NCBI GenBank assembly: GCA_002215675.1
Contig: NGFH01000005.1
Coordinates: forward strand, 62,001-126,000
Reading direction: 5' to 3'
DNA length: 64,000 nucleotides
Origin: Bacteroidetes bacterium 2013_40CM_41_45
GTDB taxonomy: Bacteria > Bacteroidota > Bacteroidia > AKYH767-A > 2013-40CM-41-45
Position 1 is the first letter of the stretch, and each line of letters opens with the position of its first letter. The position numbers were made by a program, and so were the translations under genes. The notes under the pieces are model-generated. The model was not told the origin of the DNA. It ran no database searches and worked only from the letters and a program-made list of their open reading frames with translations. Below are positions 58,252 to 64,000 of the stretch, in pieces.

Positions 58252-59140
58252 GAAAAACGTTTTGGGCAGAGGACTCAGCGCACTGCTCGAGGACATTAAT
58301 ACGGATATTACGCTGAAGAATGAAACTGTTCCCGGTTCCGCTCCCGTAGCAGGTAGCATTACGGCTATTGCACTCGAAAAAATTGATGCCAATCCTTTTC
58401 AGCCCCGCAGCTCTTTTGAAGAACAGGCCTTGAATGAACTTGCTGATTCCATTCGCGAGCAGGGAATTATTCAACCCATCACCGTTCGAAAACTTGGATA
58501 CGACAAGTACCAGATTATTTCAGGCGAAAGAAGATTCCGCGCATCGCGCATTGCAGGATTACAAAGCATACCCGCATACATACGTATTGCCAATGACCAG
58601 GCTATGCTTGAAATGTCTTTGGTGGAAAACATTCAGCGTGAAAATCTGAACGCCATTGAAATCGGAATCAGCTATAAACGGCTGGTGGATGAATGCAGTC
58701 TTTCGCAGGATGATGTGAGCAAGCGTGTGGGTAAGGAGCGCAGCACTGTAACCAACTACATGCGCCTGCTAAAACTTCCTCCTGAAATACAGGTTGCTGT
58801 CCGCGATAACATTCTTACTATGGGGCATGCACGCGCTATTGTCAGCGTAGACGACCCTGTTCAGCAGCTTGCCATCTTTCACGAGATTATGAGCAAGCAA
58901 ATGTCGGTACGGGAAACTGAAAGTGCAGCAAGAAAATCTTCCGGCAGAAAAACAAAAAAGAATCCTGATGCTACAACTGCTAATTTACCGTTTGAATTTC
59001 GTAAGATTCAAAACGTGCTTACCAGCCAGCTCGAATCGAAAGTGGAAATAAAACTTTCCGGAAAAAATAATGGCAAAATCATTATCCCTTTCGATTCTAC
59101 TGATGACTTAAACCGTATTCTCGAAAAACTGAATTACTGA
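58241..59140 (+). CDS. parB: Chromosome-partitioning protein ParB
   Basis: The 299 residues carry the N-terminal ParB/Srx domain ('IDANPFQPRSSFEEQALNEL', 'SGERRFRASRIAGLQSIPAY' with the arginine patch used for CTP binding) and a helix-turn-helix (about 150-200, 'LSQDDVSKRVGKERSTVTNY'). A C-terminal dimer domain follows a linker of 'RKSSGRKTKKNP'. ParB binds parS sites; I see no obvious parS site nearby. It overlaps parA and ends 30 bases before the next gene. Confidence 0.95.
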   Translation: MTTKKNVLGRGLSALLEDINTDITLKNETVPGSAPVAGSITAIALEKIDANPFQPRSSFEEQALNELADSIREQGIIQPITVRKLGYDKYQIISGERRFRASRIAGLQSIPAYIRIANDQAMLEMSLVENIQRENLNAIEIGISYKRLVDECSLSQDDVSKRVGKERSTVTNYMRLLKLPPEIQVAVRDNILTMGHARAIVSVDDPVQQLAIFHEIMSKQMSVRETESAARKSSGRKTKKNPDATTANLPFEFRKIQNVLTSQLESKVEIKLSGKNNGKIIIPFDSTDDLNRILEKLNY

Positions 59141-59170
59141 AGTATCTTTTGAGGGAACAAAAATTACCAG

Positions 59171-59737
59171 ATGAATCATGCGGGAAGGTACAAAGCCGGA
59201 ACAAAGATGTTTCCGGTTCTCGGTTTCTGGTTTTTGACTTTTAGTTTTACATACACATCTGCGCAGCAACCGGCAAGAGATACTTTAGAATTTCATTCTC
59301 CCACAAAAGCAATTTTATTTTCTGCTGTTCTTCCCGGCGCAGGGCAGGTCTATAATAAAAAGTATTGGAAAATCCCTATCATTTACGCGGGCATAGGTGT
59401 TCTTATTTATTCCATTGACTATAACAGTAAAAATTATAAGACATTTAAGAATGCATACATTGCGCGCACAGATACAAATGCACTTACTACGGATAATTAT
59501 CCCCGCTATACCGCAGACAACTTACGTACACTGTTTGAGTACTACCGCCGAAACCGGGACCTCTCCTACATTCTTGCAGGAACGCTCTATGTTCTTAATG
59601 TTTTAGATGCTTATGTTGATGCAGAACTATTTTATTTTGATGTAAGTGATAACCTTTCCCTTCGTTCTGCGCCATTCATAATGAATTCACTGCAAGGAAA
59701 TACCATTGGCGGAATATCTCTTAGACTTTCTTTCTGA
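59171..59737 (+). CDS. DUF5683-family protein
   Basis: The 188 residues start with a Sec signal or membrane segment (about 14-32), then 'KAILFSAVLPGAGQVYNKKYWKIP', of which the 'SAVLPGAGQVYNKKYWK' core is the DUF5683 hallmark. One or two further hydrophobic stretches and 'YRRNRDLSYILAGTLYVLNV' follow. The function is unknown. It sits in the conserved par/dapB neighbourhood of this phylum. Confidence 0.85.
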   Translation: MNHAGRYKAGTKMFPVLGFWFLTFSFTYTSAQQPARDTLEFHSPTKAILFSAVLPGAGQVYNKKYWKIPIIYAGIGVLIYSIDYNSKNYKTFKNAYIARTDTNALTTDNYPRYTADNLRTLFEYYRRNRDLSYILAGTLYVLNVLDAYVDAELFYFDVSDNLSLRSAPFIMNSLQGNTIGGISLRLSF

Positions 59738-59742
59738 AAAAT

Positions 59743-60462
59743 ATGAAAATTGCCCTGCTGGGTTACGGAAAAATGGGAAAAGAACTGGAACAGGTTGCCC
59801 AGCAGCATAATCACCGGGTTATTATCCGCGCTGACGTTGAAAATATTTCTTCATTGAAAGACTCTGAACTTAAATCTGCCGATGTAGCTTTGGAATTTTC
59901 CACACCGGCTTCAGCTTTTGAAAATATATTGCGATGCATTAACGCAGGAGTTCCCGTTGTGTGCGGCACTACGGGCTGGACAGAGCGGATTGAAGAAATC
60001 AAATCGGTATGCAGAGAGAAAAACGGGGCGGTATTTTATGCTCCCAACTTCAGCATTGGCGTAAATATTTTTTTTGAGATTAACAGCCGTCTGGCGGAGC
60101 TGATGCGCAACAGGACTGAGTACGAACCGGAAATATACGAGGTTCATCATATTCATAAAAAAGATAAGCCGAGCGGAACAGCCATCGCCCTGGCGGAAAC
60201 TATTATCGCTTCAGGAGGTAAAAAGACACAGTGGAAACTAAGAGATAATAAAAACGTTTCGACAGAAAAGGAAATTATGGTAACATCGGTTCGTGAAAAT
60301 GAAGTACCGGGAATTCATACGGTTAAATATTTTTCGCAGGATGATGAAATAGAAATCACTCACGGTGCAAAAGGAAGAAGAGCTTTTGCATCGGGAGCGA
60401 TAATGGCGGCTGAATGGCTGCAGGGAAAAAAAGGATTTTATGGAATGAAAGACATGATGTAG
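59743..60462 (+). CDS. dapB: 4-hydroxy-tetrahydrodipicolinate reductase
   Basis: The 239 residues fit DapB of the lysine and meso-diaminopimelate pathway. 'IALLGYGKMGKELEQVAQQH' binds NAD(P)H, 'GVPVVCGTTGWTERI' follows, and 'YEVHHIHKKDKPSGTAIALA' holds the catalytic His and Lys and the substrate site. The length is normal for Bacteroidota. It is five bases from the previous gene and three bases from lepB. Confidence 0.93.
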   Translation: MKIALLGYGKMGKELEQVAQQHNHRVIIRADVENISSLKDSELKSADVALEFSTPASAFENILRCINAGVPVVCGTTGWTERIEEIKSVCREKNGAVFYAPNFSIGVNIFFEINSRLAELMRNRTEYEPEIYEVHHIHKKDKPSGTAIALAETIIASGGKKTQWKLRDNKNVSTEKEIMVTSVRENEVPGIHTVKYFSQDDEIEITHGAKGRRAFASGAIMAAEWLQGKKGFYGMKDMM

Positions 60463-60465
60463 CAT

Positions 60466-61620
60466 ATGAAAAAATTCAGGATAAACTGGGAACTCATAAA
60501 AGATATTTTCTTCGCCATACTTACGGTTGGCGTGTGGTTCCTTCTTAAAACAAAACCGGGACAACGCAAATCCAAAACACGCGAGTGGGTTGATGCCATC
60601 ATCTTTGCCGTAATTGCTGCCACGCTTATCCGCACATTTTTCATCGAAGCATATACCATTCCCACGCCTTCCATGGAGAAGTCGCTGCTGGTTGGTGATT
60701 TTCTTTTTGTAAGTAAAATCAGCTATGGTGCGCGAATTCCAAACACGCCGCTCTCATTTCCGTTTGCGCATCATACCATGCCGCTCATTGGTGGAAAATC
60801 ATACCTTGAATGGATTAAAATAGGATATCATCGCCTACCCGGATTAGGAAAAATTAAAAATAACGATGTGGTAGTCTTCAACTGGCCTGCCGAAAATATG
60901 GGCCGTCCCGTTGACAAAAAAGAAAACTATATCAAACGCTGCATCGGCATTTCCGGTGATACGTTACAAATTATGGATGCCATCGTTTACATCAATAATA
61001 AAATTGTGTCGCTTCCACCCAGATCACAGTTTACCTACAGGATAAAAACAGATGGAAGTGGGTTTAACCCGGCTGCGCTCGAAAAAATAGATGTGTCTGA
61101 AGGCGGGCCTACTTCATCATCAGGCGATTTTGCATTTACGCTGACTCCCGAAGCCGTTGATAAAATGAAACAGATGTATAATGTGAAATCCGTGGAGCCC
61201 CTCACCTATCCGAAAGACAATGACCAGCCCGATATTTATCCTTACGATAAACTCCATCACTGGAACGTAGATAATTTCGGGCCAGTGTATATTCCAAAGA
61301 AGGGAGCAACCATATCGCTCACGCCTGAGAATACTTCGCTCTACAAAAAAATAATTACCGATTATGAACACCATTCGTTAACGATGAATGATTCAGTTAT
61401 TTTGATTGACGGCAAGCCTGCTACGTCTTACACTTTTGAAATGGATTATTATTTTATGATGGGAGATAACCGGCACAATTCGTCTGACTCCCGTTACTGG
61501 GGCTTTGTTCCTGAAGACCATATTGTAGGCAAAGCGATTTTTATCTGGATGTCGTGGAATACAGAGGGAACATTTCTAAATAAAATACGCTGGAACCGGC
61601 TGTTTAATTTAATCCGGTAA
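60466..61620 (+). CDS. lepB: Signal peptidase I
   Basis: The 384 residues have an N-terminal membrane helix (residues about 13-30 and 40-58), then the catalytic Ser in 'YTIPTPSMEKSLLVGDFLFV' and Lys in 'NYIKRCIGISGDTLQIM'. The last box is 'MGDNRHNSSDSRYWGFVPED'. A long insertion of about 130 residues between the Lys and last boxes is usual for this phylum. It cleaves signal peptides of Sec-exported proteins, which include the many T9SS cargo proteins here. Confidence 0.93.
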   Translation: MKKFRINWELIKDIFFAILTVGVWFLLKTKPGQRKSKTREWVDAIIFAVIAATLIRTFFIEAYTIPTPSMEKSLLVGDFLFVSKISYGARIPNTPLSFPFAHHTMPLIGGKSYLEWIKIGYHRLPGLGKIKNNDVVVFNWPAENMGRPVDKKENYIKRCIGISGDTLQIMDAIVYINNKIVSLPPRSQFTYRIKTDGSGFNPAALEKIDVSEGGPTSSSGDFAFTLTPEAVDKMKQMYNVKSVEPLTYPKDNDQPDIYPYDKLHHWNVDNFGPVYIPKKGATISLTPENTSLYKKIITDYEHHSLTMNDSVILIDGKPATSYTFEMDYYFMMGDNRHNSSDSRYWGFVPEDHIVGKAIFIWMSWNTEGTFLNKIRWNRLFNLIR

Positions 61621-61626
61621 CGCGGC

Positions 61627-62265
61627 ATGGCAGAAACGGTAATTACTTCTTCCTGCTATTTTCCTCCCATAATTTTTTTCAGCGAGTTTGTAAAGGCAAA
61701 GAATATTGTTGTTGATGTCCACGAATATTTTATTAAGCAAACGCTTCGCAACCGTACCTACATCTGCAGCGCCGCCGGCAAAGTACCATTAATTGTTCCT
61801 GTTCAACATAACGGCGGAAAACTGACAGCGGTCAAAGACATCAAGATAAGTTATGATGGCGGATGGCAAAAAAATCACTGGCGCTCTATTACTTCAGCTT
61901 ACCGGAATTCTGCCTGGTTCGAATTTATGGAAGATGATATGGCTCCTTTCTTTTTCCATAAAGAAAAATTCCTTTGCGACCTGAATGAAAAAATACTTCA
62001 AACATCGTTGCGATTATGCGGGGCAGATATACCCGCCGCCCGAAGTAAAATGTATGTTAAGGATTATCCCGGGCCGCAATGGACTGACGTAAGAAATATG
62101 TCGGACATTAAGAGTTTTAATCAATATAATGAGCAAAAAAATTTTGGGTCGTATAGCCAGGTATTCTCCGAAAAGTTAGGATTTACAAGCGGTTTATCAA
62201 TTCTCGACCTTCTTTTTAACCAGGGGAAACATGTTTTAGAATGCCTGACCGACCCTAAAAACTAA
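61627..62265 (+). CDS. WbqC-family protein
   Basis: The 212 residues match the WbqC-like family ('ITSSCYFPPIIFFSEFVKAK', 'WQKNHWRSITSAYRNSAWF', 'LNEKILQTSLRLCGADIPAA'). Members occur in glycan gene clusters and in the par/lepB neighbourhood of Bacteroidota; the reaction is not known. The start is seven bases behind lepB, so it closes this operon. Confidence 0.88.
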   Translation: MAETVITSSCYFPPIIFFSEFVKAKNIVVDVHEYFIKQTLRNRTYICSAAGKVPLIVPVQHNGGKLTAVKDIKISYDGGWQKNHWRSITSAYRNSAWFEFMEDDMAPFFFHKEKFLCDLNEKILQTSLRLCGADIPAARSKMYVKDYPGPQWTDVRNMSDIKSFNQYNEQKNFGSYSQVFSEKLGFTSGLSILDLLFNQGKHVLECLTDPKN

Positions 62266-62458
62266 CGCAGAAATTCTATCAAAAGAATCCATGCGATTGC
62301 CCTTATTGTATATATGATTTTAGCGGTTTTACCCTTATCTTTGCCTCGTAAAATCCAGAATTGTTTTAACATCGAACAGTGTAATAAAACGATGTGAATC
62401 AAAAATTTTTCGACCTGAAGCTAGATTAAATTTGTGACTGTATAAGTATTATGTGACC

Positions 62459-62608
62459 ATGAAAAGAGTGTTCCTGATTTCTTTATCTCTCGTACTTGTT
62501 CTGATCGGTACAATGGCTGCCCCCAGCAATTTCGGTTTTGCGCTGGCATTTTTTGCGCTTGCCACGGGGTATTTCGTTTATGCCTTTTTTCAGAAAAGAG
62601 TAAGCTGA
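62459..62608 (+). CDS. 49-residue membrane peptide
   Basis: An ATG at 62459 opens a 49-residue frame with a basic start (MKRV), a first hydrophobic segment (about 5-20), a short Pro/Ser/Asn turn and a second one (about 25-44), ending 'QKRVS'. A -7-like TAAATTTG (62427-62434) lies 24 bases upstream. The composition is clearly that of a two-helix membrane peptide, not random. I do not recognise the family. It stands alone between wbqC and the sulfatase gene. Confidence 0.55.
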   Translation: MKRVFLISLSLVLVLIGTMAAPSNFGFALAFFALATGYFVYAFFQKRVS

Positions 62609-62730
62609 AATATTAATTCTCATCTGCACGGACAAGAAGAGGTTATATTTTTTATCGAGATGAAAAGGCGGCCGTTTATAACGGTTGCACAGAATTTTAT
62701 TTTCTAATTTATTGTTTGATTTAATTGCAT

Positions 62731-62738
62731 TAGGTTTG
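62731..62738 (+). promoter_or_regulatory. -7 box before LTA-synthase-like gene
   Basis: TAGGTTTG matches TAnnTTTG, with a TTG 16 bases upstream, only five bases before the start codon. A leader this short would be unusual. Confidence 0.4.
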
Positions 62739-62743
62739 CCTTC

Positions 62744-64000
62744 ATGCTTAAAAAGGCAGACAACCTGTTGCTTCTTGTAAAAAGATTTTTACTGCTTTTA
62801 TTATTTTACTCTGTAGCCAGAATCCTGTTCCTGGTTTTCAACCTCGAATATTTTTCTGACCTCGGTTTTAAAAATTTGATTTTTTCTTTTGCTTCCGGAA
62901 TCCGTTTCGACATCAGCTCCATTATAATTACTAATCTGCCCGTAATTCTGCTTCATTTTTTTTCGCTTCCGTTTTTTTATTCTGCTGCGTACCAGAAATT
63001 CATCAAAGCAGTGTTCATGCTTATCAACATACCCTGTATTTTTCTCAACTGCATCGACTTTGCTTATTTCAGTTTTACCTTCCGCAGAACTACCTTTGAT
63101 ATACTGGGAATTATCTCCGGTGGAGGCGATATTTTTAATACGCTTCCCGTAATGATTAAAGATTTCTGGTACATTCTCCTCATCTGGACTGTGTTGTCAT
63201 TTTTTCTTATCAGATTTTATTCTGCAATAAGTAAAAATCATTTTGACCGTTACAAATTTCAACCGGGCTTTGGTGTACAGCGTATTGCGCTTCATGTATT
63301 TTTCCTTGCATTAATTGTCATCGGGTTCCGCGGCGGAATCCAGCTAAAACCGCTCAGCATTATTTCAGCAGGGCAATTTAATTCTGCCAAGGCGGCACCG
63401 CTTGTTTTAAATACTCCGTTCACCATAATAAAAACCATCGGGGAAAAAGAGCTGGCAGAGCTGAAATATTTTTCGGCTGAAGAAGCGTCAGAAATTTTCT
63501 CACCCGTGCACCGGTATCGCTCCGGAAAACCCTTTTCGCCTTTGAACGTTATTGTAATTGTTCTCGAAAGTTTTTCAAAAGAATATACAGGCGTCAATAA
63601 CAGCGAAGTAAGCTATACCCCTTTTCTGGATTCGCTCATTTCTCACTCGCTTTTTTTTCCTGATGCATACGCTAACGGCAAACGCTCCATTGACGGGATT
63701 CCGGCAATTATTGCTTCCATTCCTTCGCTCGGCCAGGATGCCTTTATCACTTCTGCATACAGCACCAATGCCTTTGATAACCTTGCATCGCTCCTGGGAA
63801 AGAAAAAATATTCCACTGCTTTTTTTCATGGAGGAAATAACGGCACTATGGGCTTCGACCATTTTATACACAATGCGGGATTCGAAAAATATTATGGAAG
63901 AAAGGAGTATAATAACGATGCGGATTTTGACGGGACATGGGGAATTTATGACGAAGAATTTCTGCAATTCACGGCGAGGAAAATAAATGAAATGAAACCG
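62744..64000 (+). CDS. LTA-synthase-like sulfatase, 3' truncated by the window edge
   Basis: The visible 419 codons run off the right edge. The N-terminal third has about five membrane helices (residues about 8-190). The extracytoplasmic sulfatase-type domain begins with 'NVIVIVLESFSKEYTG' (metal-binding Glu) near residue 272; the nucleophile segment is 'YANGKRSIDGIPAIIASIPS' (a Ser or Thr normally occupies this place) and 'FFHGGNNGTMGFDHFIHNAG' follows. The family includes lipoteichoic acid synthase and other phosphoglycerol transferases. In Gram-negative Bacteroidota members probably modify glycans or lipids. The substrate is not known. Confidence 0.85.
   Translation, partial: MLKKADNLLLLVKRFLLLLLFYSVARILFLVFNLEYFSDLGFKNLIFSFASGIRFDISSIIITNLPVILLHFFSLPFFYSAAYQKFIKAVFMLINIPCIFLNCIDFAYFSFTFRRTTFDILGIISGGGDIFNTLPVMIKDFWYILLIWTVLSFFLIRFYSAISKNHFDRYKFQPGFGVQRIALHVFFLALIVIGFRGGIQLKPLSIISAGQFNSAKAAPLVLNTPFTIIKTIGEKELAELKYFSAEEASEIFSPVHRYRSGKPFSPLNVIVIVLESFSKEYTGVNNSEVSYTPFLDSLISHSLFFPDAYANGKRSIDGIPAIIASIPSLGQDAFITSAYSTNAFDNLASLLGKKKYSTAFFHGGNNGTMGFDHFIHNAGFEKYYGRKEYNNDADFDGTWGIYDEEFLQFTARKINEMKP

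Noticed and set aside
57436-59140. parS site near parA-parB
   Set aside because: No sequence close to the usual 16-bp parS palindrome was found by eye in this neighbourhood.
63663-63986. Plus-strand frame at the right edge
   Set aside because: It is in another frame of the LTA-synthase-like gene, which has clear membrane helices and sulfatase motifs.

Overview
The window looks like a chromosome segment of a Bacteroidota bacterium, plus the end of a phage-derived module. The main evidence is at least nine secreted proteins with Sec signal peptides and type IX secretion (T9SS) C-terminal signals. These signals are of type A ('YPNP...' modules) and type B ('gliding motility-associated' C-terminal modules). 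Further support comes from Bacteroidota-type promoters (a TAnnTTTG -7 box a short distance before many starts) and the classic order parA-parB-DUF5683-dapB-lepB-wbqC. I cannot place it below phylum with confidence.

Layout. 1-6.5 kb: a compact rightward phage structural module with a scaffold-like protein, capsid, tail-tube-like protein, portal, connector, tail-completion-like protein, several tiny genes including a holin candidate, and an M15 peptidase endolysin. No terminase, integrase or tape measure is visible. The module stops next to an intact tRNA-Leu(GAG) on the minus strand, and a decayed second tRNA-Leu lies beside it. 7-21 kb: a surface-glycan locus with a flippase, three methyltransferases, a sugar epimerase, a glycosyltransferase, and a heptose-type pair (a fused nucleotidyltransferase-kinase in inverted domain order, and a SIS isomerase). 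It is interleaved with T9SS-exported surface proteins and with a decayed copy of the isomerase gene end. 21-36 kb: acyl-CoA carboxylase beta, two FAD oxidases, several large T9SS proteins (beta-helix, Ig-like repeat, beta-propeller, and a P-domain/lysyl oxidase/PKD protein), a rhomboid protease and a GmhB-type phosphatase.

36-44 kb: a leftward array of paralogous T9SS proteins. Three share an N-terminal 'NPSFE' domain, and each carries an 8-10 bp G/C homopolymer inside its reading frame. In one the tract is one base too long and the frame is broken. The C-terminal modules of these genes look exchanged and duplicated, and one orphan C-terminal cassette lacks a signal peptide. This looks like a phase-variable, recombining surface-protein array and is the most interesting region.

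44-64 kb: mostly housekeeping genes: aminotransferase IV, lipoprotein, UPF0316, sirtuin, alpha/beta hydrolase, fmt, MATE transporter, accA, dnaB, DoxX, metal-dependent hydrolase, the par/dapB/lepB operon, and an LTA-synthase-like sulfatase that runs off the right edge. Palindromic dispersed repeats sit in several intergenic gaps.

How the parts may fit (inference): the heptose and glycan genes could supply the surface polysaccharide to which T9SS cargo is commonly anchored in this phylum, and the T9SS proteins would be that cargo. All functional calls rest on reading motifs by eye; no database search was run.
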